Part shown: positions 34,150-43,222 of the stretch, piece after piece
Numbering within the stretch: the stretch's first letter is position 1
Layout of the letters: each line of letters starts with the position of its first letter
Origin: Elusimicrobium sp.
Lineage (GTDB): Bacteria; Elusimicrobiota; Elusimicrobia; Elusimicrobiales; Elusimicrobiaceae
DNA: 64,000 nucleotides
Direction of reading: 5' to 3'
NCBI GenBank assembly: GCA_015062115.1
Contig: SUVG01000006.1
Coordinates: forward strand, 30,932-94,931
Made by a program: the position numbers and the translations under genes
The notes under the pieces: model-generated
The model's input: only the letters and a program-made list of their open reading frames with translations
What the model was told of the DNA's origin: nothing
Database searches by the model: none

Positions 34150-34626
34150 ATGAAAAAAGGGTTTACACTGGTTGAAATGTTGGTAGTGGTGTTAATCATA
34201 GGCATTTTGGCTTCTATAGCGATGCCCGCCTATCACCGCTCGGTAGAAATGTCCCGCGCGTCGGAAGCCATGCAAATGGTACGCAGTATTGCCAAGGCCA
34301 ACGAAATACATAAAATGCAAACGGGCAAATATACCGCTAATATCAATAATCTTACCGTTAAAATAGGGGGGGAAGATGTGACGTATGCGGACATGAAACG
34401 CAAACAAAGCAAGTATTTCCAATACGGTACGCGCGCTACCTCCTCCGGCGATACCACGGGAGTAATTGCGATTGCCAACCGCCTGAAAGTGGATACTTAT
34501 TACTCGCTTCGTATGTTTGAAGGGAAACAGGGAATTTATTGCCGTCAGTATTCGGCCCGTCCTTTCAACATCTGCGAAGATTTAAGCAGCGGTGTAAAAG
34601 AAGATATTTATTATTTGATTCAATAA
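34150..34626 (+). CDS. type IV prepilin-like protein
   Basis: A 158-aa protein with leader MKKG, cleavage G/FTLVE, Glu5, and helix ending ASIAMPAYHRSVEMSRASEAM. The globular part has a Cys pair (YCRQYSARPFNIC) and the tail DIYYLIQ. It shares length, the MVRxI stretch after the helix and its ending with the prepilin at 20807. AAGGAGA lies 5 nt before the ATG. A strong terminator shared with uvrA follows. Probably a pilin subunit or minor pilin. Confidence 0.88.
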   Translation: MKKGFTLVEMLVVVLIIGILASIAMPAYHRSVEMSRASEAMQMVRSIAKANEIHKMQTGKYTANINNLTVKIGGEDVTYADMKRKQSKYFQYGTRATSSGDTTGVIAIANRLKVDTYYSLRMFEGKQGIYCRQYSARPFNICEDLSSGVKEDIYYLIQ

Positions 34627-34645
34627 AAACTTTTATTCTTAATTC

Positions 34646-34679
34646 AAAACTCCCCGGCGGTTAAGAGCCGGGGAGTTTT
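34646..34679. terminator. bidirectional terminator
   Basis: Perfect 13-bp stem AAAACTCCCCGGC (34646-34658)/GCCGGGGAGTTTT (34667-34679) between the convergent prepilin and uvrA genes. Confidence 0.9.
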
Positions 34680-37616
34680 TTACTTCTGTTTTTTGGAAGA
34701 ACTGCGTTTGGCGGGTGCCGGTTTTTCTTTGGGTTTTGGCCTTTCGGCAGAAGGGTTATTTTTCAAAAAGGCATCTACTGCGTCCAGTTCCGGCTTTAGG
34801 TATTTTCCGGTGTAAGAAGAAGCACATGCCGCCACTTGGCGCGGTGTTCCTTGGCAGACGATTTCTCCGCCTTTGTCGCCGCCTTCGGGGCCCAAATCAA
34901 TCAACCAATCAGCTGTTTTGATAACATCTAAATTATGTTCGATGATAAGCACCGTGTTGCCTTTGTCCGCCAGTCCGTGAAGCACATGGAGCAGTTTATC
35001 AATATCGGCGAAGTGTAGCCCGGTGGTGGGTTCGTCCAAGATATAGAGTGTTTTGCCTGTCCCTTTGCGGGAGAGTTCATCAGCCAATTTGACGCGTTGA
35101 GCCTCCCCGCCGGAAAGGGTGGTGGCCGATTGCCCTAATTTAATATATCCGAGCCCCACATCGTGTAAGGTTTGCAGGTAGCGTTTGATTTTGGGGATTG
35201 CGTCAAAAAATTCCAACGCTTGCGATACGCTCATTTCCAACACTTCGGCAATGTTTTTCCCTTTGAATTTAACTTCCAACGTATCTTCGTTAAAGCGTTT
35301 TCCGTTGCACTCTTCGCACTTTACATAAATATCGGGCAGAAACTGCATTTGTATTTTCAAGATGCCGTCCCCTTGGCATTTTTCGCACCGGCCGCCTTTT
35401 ACATTGAAGGAAAAGCGGCCCGGTTTATATCCGCGGCGTTTGGCTTCGGGCATTTCGGCAAACAAATCGCGAATATGCGAGAACACACCCGTGTAAGTGG
35501 CGGGGTTGCTGCGCGGAGTTTTGCCGATAGGGCTTTGATCTACAATAATTACTTTATCAATATGTTCCAGGCCTTTTAAGGCTTTGTGTACGCCGGGAAC
35601 ATCTTTTGCCCCGTAAAATTTATGAGCGAGGGCTTTGTAAAGAATTTGGTGAATCAGCGTGCTTTTTCCCGAGCCCGAAACACCCGTAACGCAGATGAAT
35701 TTTCCAAGCGGGAATTTAACATGAATATCTTTTAAGTTAAATTGTTTGGCTCCTACGATTTCCAAAAATTTGCCGTTTCCTTTGCGCAGTTCTTCCCGCG
35801 GAAGAATCATGCGTTGTCCGTTGAGGTATCCGGCGGTGAGGGAGTGTTTGTTTTTTAGGAAATCTTCCGTCGGTTCCGCGGCCACAATTTCACCGCCGTG
35901 TTCCCCGGCCAGCGGCCCCAGTTCCACTACATAATCGGAGGCTAAAATAGTGTCTTTATCGTGTTCCACCACAATCAGCGTATTGTCTAAATCGCGCAGA
36001 TTTTTAAGGGTTTCAATCAGGCGGTCGTTATCGCGTGAGTGAAGGCCGATGGTCGGCTCGTCCAGCACATAAAGAACCCCCGTTAAGCCCGAGCCGATTT
36101 GGGTAGCCAAGTGGATACGCTGTGCTTCCCCGCCGGACAAAGTTTGGCTTTTGCGTTCCAATGTTAAATAGCTAAGCCCTACGCTGTGTAAAAAGTCCAA
36201 GCGGGCGCGAATTTCTTTGAGGACATCTTTGGCAATAATTTTTTCTTTATCCGTCAGTTCAATCGTTTGGAAAAAATTTTTGGCGGCCGATACTTGCATA
36301 GCCGTAATTTCTTGGATATTTTTTCCGTTTATTTTAACGGCCAAGGCTTCGGGTTTGAGGCGTTTGCCCGCACAGGTGGGGCAGGTAACCTCGCGCATGA
36401 AACGGGTGTAAACTTCTTCTTTTACAAAGTCGCTTTCGCTTTCTTGGTAGCGGCGTTTAAGGTTGGTGATAACGCCTTCAAAATCTTGTTCTCCGCCGGA
36501 AATAACCGAAGTATAACTGGCTCCTCCCGTTCCGTACAACAGTAAATCCCGTTGCGCCTTGGGCAATTTGTTCCAGGGGGTATTCATGTTGATTTTGTTT
36601 TGACGGCACACTTGATGCAAAATATCGTAATAATACTCACTCCAGGAATTTTTCCAGCGGTGTGTGCGGGTGGTAACGGGGTTATCCCATGCCGCGATGG
36701 CCCCTTCGTTAATGGAAAGAGTGTCGTCCGGTACCACCAAATCTTCGGCAACCTCTATTTTAAGCCCCAGGCCGTTGCAATCGGGGCACGCACCGTAGGG
36801 GGAGTTGAAGGAAAAAAGGCGGGGTTCTAATTCGCTAAATCCAATCCCGCAGTGGGCGCAGGCGTTGCTTTCGCTGTAGGTAAAATCTACGGGTTTTTCG
36901 CCGGAGGTTTCCAAAATATGCACAAGGCCTTTGGCATATTTTAAGGCGGCTTCCAAACTTTCCACCAAGCGTTCGCGGTCAAATTCATCTACATAAAATT
37001 CGTCTGTTACCAATTCAATGGTGTGCTTTTTGTAGCGTTCCAGCGAGGGGGTATTTTCCAATGTGATGACCTGTCCGTTTACGCGTGCTTTTACATAGCC
37101 GTCTTTTTTGAATTTGGCGAATAATTCTTCGTAAGTTCCGGCGCGTCCGCGCACCACGGGGGCCAGAATATAAAGCGTTTTGTCGGTAAATTTTTTGAGG
37201 ATATCCTGCGCAATTCCCTGCACGCTCCAGGTTTCCACTTCCCGTCCGCATTGAGGACAATGGCGGTGGCCCACCCGCGCGAAAAGCAAACGCAGGTAAT
37301 CGTAAATCTCCGTAACGGTAGCCACGGTGGAGCGGGGGTTTTTGGAAGGGTTGCGTTGTTCAATGGATATAGCCGGGGATAAGCCTTCAATGTGTTCCAC
37401 ATCAGGTTTTTCCATGAGTTCCAAAAACTGTCGGGCATAAGCGGACATACTTTCCACATAACGGCGTTGCCCTTCCGCGTAGATGGTATCAAACGCCAAA
37501 GAACTCTTGCCGGAGCCGGAAAGCCCGGTTACTACGGTCATTTTTCCCTTGGGCAGAGAAACGGTAATATTTTTTAGGTTATGGCCTTTTGCGCCGATTA
37601 CTTTAATGCTTTTCAT
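34680..37616 (-). CDS. uvrA: excinuclease ABC subunit A
   Basis: A 978-aa protein; ATG 37616 with AGGA 8 nt upstream is preferred over a TTG 7 codons earlier. It contains two ABC ATPase modules: Walker A GLSGSGKSSLAFDT and GVSGSGKSTLIHQ, signature LSGGEAQR in both, and DEPT Walker B ends. Zinc modules CPQC..., CPTCAGKR and CEKCQGDG/CEECNGKRF are intact. A Lys/Pro-rich tail of about 35 residues ends it. It detects DNA damage in nucleotide excision repair. Standalone gene; uvrB is not in the window. Confidence 0.98.
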   Translation of the reverse strand: MKSIKVIGAKGHNLKNITVSLPKGKMTVVTGLSGSGKSSLAFDTIYAEGQRRYVESMSAYARQFLELMEKPDVEHIEGLSPAISIEQRNPSKNPRSTVATVTEIYDYLRLLFARVGHRHCPQCGREVETWSVQGIAQDILKKFTDKTLYILAPVVRGRAGTYEELFAKFKKDGYVKARVNGQVITLENTPSLERYKKHTIELVTDEFYVDEFDRERLVESLEAALKYAKGLVHILETSGEKPVDFTYSESNACAHCGIGFSELEPRLFSFNSPYGACPDCNGLGLKIEVAEDLVVPDDTLSINEGAIAAWDNPVTTRTHRWKNSWSEYYYDILHQVCRQNKINMNTPWNKLPKAQRDLLLYGTGGASYTSVISGGEQDFEGVITNLKRRYQESESDFVKEEVYTRFMREVTCPTCAGKRLKPEALAVKINGKNIQEITAMQVSAAKNFFQTIELTDKEKIIAKDVLKEIRARLDFLHSVGLSYLTLERKSQTLSGGEAQRIHLATQIGSGLTGVLYVLDEPTIGLHSRDNDRLIETLKNLRDLDNTLIVVEHDKDTILASDYVVELGPLAGEHGGEIVAAEPTEDFLKNKHSLTAGYLNGQRMILPREELRKGNGKFLEIVGAKQFNLKDIHVKFPLGKFICVTGVSGSGKSTLIHQILYKALAHKFYGAKDVPGVHKALKGLEHIDKVIIVDQSPIGKTPRSNPATYTGVFSHIRDLFAEMPEAKRRGYKPGRFSFNVKGGRCEKCQGDGILKIQMQFLPDIYVKCEECNGKRFNEDTLEVKFKGKNIAEVLEMSVSQALEFFDAIPKIKRYLQTLHDVGLGYIKLGQSATTLSGGEAQRVKLADELSRKGTGKTLYILDEPTTGLHFADIDKLLHVLHGLADKGNTVLIIEHNLDVIKTADWLIDLGPEGGDKGGEIVCQGTPRQVAACASSYTGKYLKPELDAVDAFLKNNPSAERPKPKEKPAPAKRSSSKKQK

Positions 37617-37729
37617 ATCCAAATCCTGTAGAAACAAACGCCCGCAGGCAAAATCTTACGCGCGCGCGGGTGTTTTTTGTATAAATAAATTATATAATTT
37701 ATATAACTTATTTTCCCGGAGATACCCGC

Positions 37730-38785
37730 GTGAAAAAATCACTGAAATATACTTTCTATGCTCTTGGCGTTTTGCTTTCTATTGCTCTTATCGCCGTGAT
37801 GATTTATCAGGCGAAGGATAGTTTTGTAAAAATTTGGCAGACGGTAAAAATAAAATATCTTTTCCTTTCTTTGTTCTCTGCCATAATGATTTATGTAAGC
37901 ATGGGCCTTGCTTTGTACGAGGTGTTGCGCATTATGGGGCGCAAGGTAGGCAAAAGTGCCGCCATCGGGATTGCGCTTGTTTCCACCACGGTAAACTATG
38001 TGGTATCTTCGTTAGGGGCCAGCGGTTTTGCCTTGCGGGCCCACTTGCTTAACCGCCGCCGCGTGCCCTTTGGCACTTGTGTAACGGCCAGTATTGTAAT
38101 ATCGGTGCTTTTGTATTTTGTACTTGCGATTATCATTTTGCAAGGTTCGGTGTTGATGTTGTTTAACTCCTCAGCCACTACCATGCAACTTCTTAAAAAC
38201 TTTGTGCTCATTGTGGGTATGTGCGGCGTGTGCGCGGTGGTAACGGCCTTTTTGTTTAACGATGAGTGGCGTTCCAAATGTTTGCGCAAGGCTTTCCGCA
38301 TGGTTAACAAAGTTCTTTTCCATGTGTTCCGCGCGCTGATTCCCAAAGGGAAATACGATGACTTTATGGATCAGTTGGACGAAGGAATAGACCTTATCCA
38401 CAAGAAAAAGAAAAAAATGACCTGGACGATTATTTATATCTGTGCCGACTGGTTGTTTACGATTTTGGTTTTGTATTTTGCCTTCCGTGCCGTAGGGGTG
38501 CATATTTCTACAGGCGTGTTGGTGGCCGGGTTTGCCGTGGGTATGGTCACCACGCTTATTCCCATTTTACCCGGCGGTCTGGGGGCGATGGAATTGGCGA
38601 TGACGGCAGTTTATTCCCAAATGGGAATCGATTGGGACGCCGCCCTCATGGCCACCCTTATCTATCGGGTTGTTTACTATCTTATTCCGGGCATTGTCAG
38701 TATCTTTATCTATTGGGGGTTGCAGCTTTCTTCTCCCGTAAGAACCAGACAGCCCAAAGGAGTCCGCCATGAAAGAACGCATTAA
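37730..38785 (+). CDS. UPF0104/AglD-type flippase-like membrane protein
   Basis: A 351-aa protein with about eight membrane helices: N-terminal KKSLKYTFYALGVLLSIAL, then YVVSSLGASGFALRAHLLNRR, and near the end LIPILPGGLGAMELAMTAVY, the conserved PGGxGxxE motif of the lysylphosphatidylglycerol-synthase transmembrane (UPF0104) family. Members are proposed lipid flippases or synthase membrane parts. The start is GTG 37730 with GGAGA 8 nt upstream; AT-rich TATAAT-like boxes precede it. It overlaps the next gene by 17 nt and leads a four-gene operon. Confidence 0.85.
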   Translation: MKKSLKYTFYALGVLLSIALIAVMIYQAKDSFVKIWQTVKIKYLFLSLFSAIMIYVSMGLALYEVLRIMGRKVGKSAAIGIALVSTTVNYVVSSLGASGFALRAHLLNRRRVPFGTCVTASIVISVLLYFVLAIIILQGSVLMLFNSSATTMQLLKNFVLIVGMCGVCAVVTAFLFNDEWRSKCLRKAFRMVNKVLFHVFRALIPKGKYDDFMDQLDEGIDLIHKKKKKMTWTIIYICADWLFTILVLYFAFRAVGVHISTGVLVAGFAVGMVTTLIPILPGGLGAMELAMTAVYSQMGIDWDAALMATLIYRVVYYLIPGIVSIFIYWGLQLSSPVRTRQPKGVRHERTH

Positions 38786-39284
38786 CGAATTGGTGCCCAA
38801 CGTGCGCCCGAGTTGTTATGTTCACAAAAGTGCCGTGTTAATCGGTGATGTGACGCTGGGGGAAAATGTTTCCGTTTGGCCTTGCGCCGTGTTGCGCGGG
38901 GATATTGCTGCTATTTCGGTGGGGGAAAACTCCAATATCCAGGAAAATGCCTGTATTCATGTCAACTACGGGGCTCCGGCACAAATCGGCAAAGGGGTCA
39001 GTGTAGGGCACGGTGCCGTGGTGCACGGAAGCAAAATCGGCGATAACTGCTTAATCGGCATGAACGCGGTGGTGATGGAAAGTGAAATCGGCCCCAATTC
39101 CATTATCGGGGCGGGTTCCGTGGTACCTGCGGGCAAAAAAATTCCGGCGGGCTCTTTGGTAATGGGTGTACCGGCCAAAGTAGTACGCGAGTTGGAAGAG
39201 GACGAAGTAAACGCCATTATGAAAAATGCCCGCGAATATGCCGGTGCGATTGGTTTGTATAAAGACCATTGTGAGGAAATGTAA
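38769..39284 (+). CDS. gamma-carbonic-anhydrase-like hexapeptide protein
   Basis: A 171-aa left-handed beta-helix protein with imperfect hexapeptide repeats (VLIGDVTLGENVSVWPCAVLRGD). The three His ligands of the gamma-CA/PaaY/YrdA group are visible (IHVN, VGHGAVVHG). The C-terminal helix begins AREYAGAIGLYKD. The family binds zinc or iron; many members have no proven carbonic anhydrase activity. It overlaps the flippase-like gene and is 2 nt before the response regulator gene. Confidence 0.88.
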   Translation: MKERINELVPNVRPSCYVHKSAVLIGDVTLGENVSVWPCAVLRGDIAAISVGENSNIQENACIHVNYGAPAQIGKGVSVGHGAVVHGSKIGDNCLIGMNAVVMESEIGPNSIIGAGSVVPAGKKIPAGSLVMGVPAKVVRELEEDEVNAIMKNAREYAGAIGLYKDHCEEM

Positions 39285-39286
39285 GC

Positions 39287-39652
39287 ATGAAAAAAGTAGT
39301 GCTGATAGAAGACTCCAAAGTGTTGGGAACGGCGTTGTGCGGTGCCTTGAAAGTGGAAGGAGTGGAAGTGCACTGGGCCGAAAACGGTGTGGCGGGCGTG
39401 ATGCTTGCCAAGCAAACAAAACCCGATTTGATTTTGTTAGATTTAATGCTTCCCAAACTAAGCGGATTTGAAGTCTGTAAAATGTTAAAAACGGATAATG
39501 CTACCTGGAGAATACCGATAGTGATTATGTCCACTCTGTCGGATCCGGAGTCCCGAGACCGCGCCGCCGAAGCCGGTGCCGATCATTTTATCCCCAAACC
39601 GTATGATTTGGCTTCCACCATGGCCGAAATCAAAAAACATCTAAAAATATAA
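39287..39652 (+). CDS. single-domain response regulator (CheY-like)
   Basis: A 121-aa receiver domain only: acidic pocket IEDSK, phosphoacceptor Asp in LILLDLMLPK, Ser in VIMSTLSD and Lys in FIPKPYD. There is no output domain. No histidine kinase is in the window. It lies 2 nt after the hexapeptide gene and 12 nt before the TPR gene, suggesting that its output may be protein-protein contact, perhaps with the TPR protein. Confidence 0.9.
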   Translation: MKKVVLIEDSKVLGTALCGALKVEGVEVHWAENGVAGVMLAKQTKPDLILLDLMLPKLSGFEVCKMLKTDNATWRIPIVIMSTLSDPESRDRAAEAGADHFIPKPYDLASTMAEIKKHLKI

Positions 39653-39664
39653 CAAGGAGCCCAT

Positions 39665-40819
39665 ATGGCTGTTACCAAAAAAAAGACGACAAAAAAAGCC
39701 GAAGTAAAAAAACAACCTGCCGCAAAGAAAGCCGTTGCTAAAAAAACGGCTCCCAAGCGTGTGGCGGTGGAGAAGGCCGTTTTGGAAGAACTGTTGGAAA
39801 GCAACCGCCCTTCCCAAGCTTTGGAAATGTTGGTAGCCGTGCGCACGAAAGATGCGCAACTTTGGTTTTTAACCGGCGAGGCCCAACGCCAACTGGGTTC
39901 CTTTGAAAATGCACTGAAAAGTTATGCCAAGGCCTTACATATCGCCGAGGAAGCCGAAGTGCGCATGGATACTTTGCTTGCTATGGCTTCCTGCTATCGC
40001 ACATTGGGGCATTCTGCTGCCGCTTACGAACTGGCGGAAGAAACTTTGCAAATGGCGCAAGAATTGGAATACGATGAATACGCCGTGCGCGCCATGCAGG
40101 AAATGGGCATGGCTCTTCGTGCATGGGGCCGCTTGGAAGAAGCCTTGGATTGGTTGGATACGGTTCTTTCGGCTTATACGCAACAAAAAGATTATGCGGG
40201 CATGAGTTTTATTTATTGGGCCAAAGGCGGTATTTTCCGCTTGCAAGGCCATTTTAAGGAAGGCATTGAACAATTCAAAAAAGCCATCGCCTTCGCCAAA
40301 AAAGCGGGGGACGAAATCAGCCTGGCCTACGGATACTGCGGTTTGGCGGGCATCAGCCGTATTTGCGGAAAAATCGACGATTGTGTGAAAAACTACCAAG
40401 CAGCCGAAAAAATCTTCCGCAAAAGCGAAGATGTTTTCGGTAAAGCCTACACCAACTGCGGCATGGCCAACGGCCTGCGCCAACAAGGCAAATACGAGGT
40501 GGCTCTTCGTCACTATAATGTAGCGGATAAACTTTATTCCGCTATCAACGATCAGGTAGATTTGGGTTTTGTAAAATGGGGCCGTGCCGATATTTTGAAG
40601 CGCAAAAACAAAATGCAGGAAGCCCTGAAAGACTTGCAGGAAGCCCAGGTGCTTTTTGATAATTCCGATGAAACCCGCGGGCAAATTTTAACCAAACTTT
40701 CCTTGGCGCAAGTGTTGTATGCACTCGGGAAGGTGGAAGAAGCCGAAGCCCTCTATGATGCGGGGGTAAAACAAGCCCGCGCCGAAGGCTTACATACCTA
40801 TTTGGAAAGTTACACTTAA
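39665..40819 (+). CDS. TPR-repeat protein with basic N-terminal tail
   Basis: A 384-aa protein. The first 40 residues are Lys/Ala/Pro-rich (KKKTTKKAEVKKQPAAKK), like histone H1-type tails; the rest is six to eight tetratricopeptide repeats (e.g. AHQxLGSFENALKSYAKAL; KEGIEQFKKAIAFAKKAG; YEVALRHYNVADKLY). It has no signal peptide. AAGGAG precedes the ATG. TPRs form a protein-binding superhelix; the tail could bind nucleic acid or acidic surfaces. Downstream of a CheY-like gene in one operon. The partner is unknown. Confidence 0.85.
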   Translation: MAVTKKKTTKKAEVKKQPAAKKAVAKKTAPKRVAVEKAVLEELLESNRPSQALEMLVAVRTKDAQLWFLTGEAQRQLGSFENALKSYAKALHIAEEAEVRMDTLLAMASCYRTLGHSAAAYELAEETLQMAQELEYDEYAVRAMQEMGMALRAWGRLEEALDWLDTVLSAYTQQKDYAGMSFIYWAKGGIFRLQGHFKEGIEQFKKAIAFAKKAGDEISLAYGYCGLAGISRICGKIDDCVKNYQAAEKIFRKSEDVFGKAYTNCGMANGLRQQGKYEVALRHYNVADKLYSAINDQVDLGFVKWGRADILKRKNKMQEALKDLQEAQVLFDNSDETRGQILTKLSLAQVLYALGKVEEAEALYDAGVKQARAEGLHTYLESYT

Positions 40820-40826
40820 TTAGAGG

Positions 40827-40854
40827 TTGATTTTTCGTCAAAAAAACCTATAAT
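40827..40854 (+). promoter_or_regulatory. promoter of the secreted Cys-rich protein gene
   Basis: TTGATT (40827-40832), 16-nt spacer, perfect TATAAT (40849-40854). Confidence 0.6.
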
Positions 40855-40898
40855 TTATGTATATGCCCCCGTATGCGGGGTATGTGGAGAGAAAATCT

Positions 40899-41819
40899 AT
40901 GAAAAAATTATTAACAGTATTTGGAGTTTTACTTGGTTGCTCTTCCGTTTTTTGCCATGCGGCAGAAGACAATAAAATGAAGATGATAACCTATTTCCCC
41001 GTGCCTTATGTGGCATACAGCCAGGTGCAGGTTAGTGAGCAAATGGACGTGGGGCTCAATGCTACTTCCGCCCAAATGACCTTGGGAGATTCTGATGCCA
41101 GTTATTCTTTGTCTGCCACTAATGTAAATCTAAACAAAGGGAAATTAGAGTTGGCGGCTAGCTATCCTTCGTCCTCTTATTTATTAAATAAAAAAACTGT
41201 TATTGGTTCTGATACAAAGGGCGCGGCTGAAGTGAATTTTTCCAATTTGTCTGTGGGCTCTGTAACTAATGCGAAGAGTATTGAGGCGGAAGTTTTTAAT
41301 CCTTCTTCCTTAAAAATTTTTGGATATCCTTTCCCCGATTGCAATGCGGACATTTCTTGGCAACGTGTGAAGTTGAACGAAAAAGACGAAGTGTACTTGG
41401 TGTGTGGCGCTGCGGAAGAGGAAGAAGCCCCGTGTGCTCCTACCTATAATGGTTTGGAAACATATACAGAGTCTTGCCCTGTGGGTTCAACGGGTCAAAT
41501 CACATATACATGGGATTATACTAACTGTAAATATAAGCAAGTAAGTTTTTGCAAAATGAAAGAGATTGACTTGGTCAAGACTTATGGTTATATTCTTACC
41601 AACCAGCAGAAGAGCGTGGGCGGAAATCTCTGTACTGTTGCTTGTATGATGTCGGCTTATAATGCACCCGTCGGAGGGCTTACTTCTATTCCTTCTTCAT
41701 ACGGAGCAGATTATTTTACTCCTAACTGCACGGCTTCTAATCTCGGGCACACTTGTAATATGAATTTGACCGTTTCCGGAACCCAGTATTGTGCAACGTA
41801 TACCTGTAAAGAGTTATAA
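40899..41819 (+). CDS. secreted Cys-rich protein, lineage-specific family
   Basis: A 306-aa protein; start ATG 40899 is chosen for GGAGAG upstream and a clean signal peptide (MKKLLTVFGVLLGCSSVFCHA). It continues NKMKMITYFPVPYVAYSQV, then a Ser/Thr/Asn-rich region resembling a surface beta domain, and a C-terminal part with at least ten Cys (ESCPVGSTGQ; CTVACMM; TCNMN; CATYTC) that probably forms disulphides. I know no named family. The YFPVPYxAY opening suggests a repeated lineage family. It has its own promoter and terminator. Confidence 0.75.
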   Translation: MKKLLTVFGVLLGCSSVFCHAAEDNKMKMITYFPVPYVAYSQVQVSEQMDVGLNATSAQMTLGDSDASYSLSATNVNLNKGKLELAASYPSSSYLLNKKTVIGSDTKGAAEVNFSNLSVGSVTNAKSIEAEVFNPSSLKIFGYPFPDCNADISWQRVKLNEKDEVYLVCGAAEEEEAPCAPTYNGLETYTESCPVGSTGQITYTWDYTNCKYKQVSFCKMKEIDLVKTYGYILTNQQKSVGGNLCTVACMMSAYNAPVGGLTSIPSSYGADYFTPNCTASNLGHTCNMNLTVSGTQYCATYTCKEL

Positions 41820-41840
41820 GCATATTGAAAGAAACTTATA

Positions 41841-41873
41841 AAAATACCCCGGTTTTTACCGGGGTATTTTTTT
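41841..41873 (+). terminator. terminator of the secreted protein gene
   Basis: Stem AAAATACCCCGG (41841-41852)/CCGGGGTATTTT (41859-41870), then T run. Confidence 0.9.
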
Positions 41874-41889
41874 GACTTCTTAAAACTTA

Positions 41890-41926
41890 TAAAAGGGCTC
41901 CCTTAAAAATAAAGGAGCCTCTTTTT
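41890..41926 (-). terminator. rimO terminator
   Basis: Stem GGCTCC (41896-41901)/GGAGCC (41914-41919) with A/T flanks on both sides, downstream of rimO. Confidence 0.7.
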
Positions 41927-41928
41927 TG

Positions 41929-43212
41929 CTAATCAATCGGTTCTAATTCGCGTTCGTATCCGTCAGCGGCTATCATGCGTGCCTTAAATATACTCCCTAC
42001 TTCTACCGGGCGGGTAAAGGTTACTTTGCCGTCAATGTCCGGCGCGTCTTTGTAGGTGCGGCCAAAGTCCGGCCCGTCCGCAATGGCTTCCACCACCGTG
42101 CCGATCAGGCGTTTGTTTATTTTATCAATCACTCGGCTTTGCGTTTCCACCAGTTCGGCGGCGCGTTCGTGCTTTACTTTAGCGGGCACTTGTTCCATAG
42201 CATAAGCGGTGGTTCCTTTTTCGCGGAAGTATTCAAATACACCCATATTATCGAACTCGTAATCTTTCACAAATTTTTTAAGTTCGTTGAAATCTTTTTT
42301 CGTTTCCCCGGGGAAACCGACAATAAAGTTCGTGCGCAAAGAAATATCGGACACTTCGGCTTTCAGCATATCCAAGGTGCGGCGGATTTGGGCGCCGTCG
42401 CAATGGCGGTTCATGCGTTTTAATACAGGGTCGGCAATGTGTTGAAGGGGGATATCAATATAGTGGAAAATTTTATCCGTAGAGGCCATCAGTTGCGCGA
42501 GTTCTTTGGTAACGCGGTGCGGATAGCCGTACATAATGCGCAAACGCCCCAAACCGCGTATTTTAAGCAGTTTTTCCAACAGGGGTACCAGTTGGGGCTT
42601 GCCGTATAAGTCCATGCCGTAAGAAGTGGTGTCTTGGGCAATTAAGGAAATTTCTTTTACGCCTGTTTGCACCAAAAGGCGAGCCTCGCGTACAATGTCG
42701 TTCATGGGTTTAGAAATATAATTCCCGCGGATAAACGGAATAGTACAATACGCGCAACGATTGTTGCAGCCGTCTGCCACTTTTAAGTAAGCCGTGTGCG
42801 GGGCGGTGAGCGTCATTTTATATTCGGGCAGGTAAAGTTTGCTCGGGAGCGGGTCTAAAAAAACGCCTTTTTGTTTGATGGTTTTTTCCACGGTTTGTTG
42901 GGAGCCGATGGAAAACAATGTGTCTATCCCCGGAAATTCCTTTGCAAGTTGCTCGCGGTAGCGTTCCACCAAGCACCCGGTAACGGCTACCTTTTTGATT
43001 TTACCCGCTTCTTTTAACTCCAGCGCGTAGCGGATTTCTTCCTTGGCTTCTTTGACGGCAGAGGCAATAAAGCCGCAAGTGTTGATAAGCACCGTATCGG
43101 CTTTTTCCGGGGAGAAAACCATTTTATGTCCGTTTGCAATTAAGCGTGCGGAAAATTCTTCGCTGTTGGTTAAGTTTTTGGGGCAACCCAAACTGATTAA
43201 ATAAAATTTCAT
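41929..43212 (-). CDS. rimO: ribosomal protein S12 methylthiotransferase RimO
   Basis: A 427-aa protein; start ATG 43212 behind GAGGAC is chosen, since the longer frame overlaps trkH. The N-terminal MTTase domain begins YLISLGCPKNLTNSE with Cys ligands in LINTCGF and VTGCLVERY. The radical-SAM motif is CNNRCAYC. IRTNFIVGFPGET-type segment and a C-terminal TRAM domain follow. It adds a methylthio group to Asp88/89 of S12. It begins 10 nt after trkH ends, same strand, probably one transcript. Confidence 0.96.
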   Translation of the reverse strand: MKFYLISLGCPKNLTNSEEFSARLIANGHKMVFSPEKADTVLINTCGFIASAVKEAKEEIRYALELKEAGKIKKVAVTGCLVERYREQLAKEFPGIDTLFSIGSQQTVEKTIKQKGVFLDPLPSKLYLPEYKMTLTAPHTAYLKVADGCNNRCAYCTIPFIRGNYISKPMNDIVREARLLVQTGVKEISLIAQDTTSYGMDLYGKPQLVPLLEKLLKIRGLGRLRIMYGYPHRVTKELAQLMASTDKIFHYIDIPLQHIADPVLKRMNRHCDGAQIRRTLDMLKAEVSDISLRTNFIVGFPGETKKDFNELKKFVKDYEFDNMGVFEYFREKGTTAYAMEQVPAKVKHERAAELVETQSRVIDKINKRLIGTVVEAIADGPDFGRTYKDAPDIDGKVTFTRPVEVGSIFKARMIAADGYERELEPID

Positions 43213-43222
43213 AAAAGTCCTC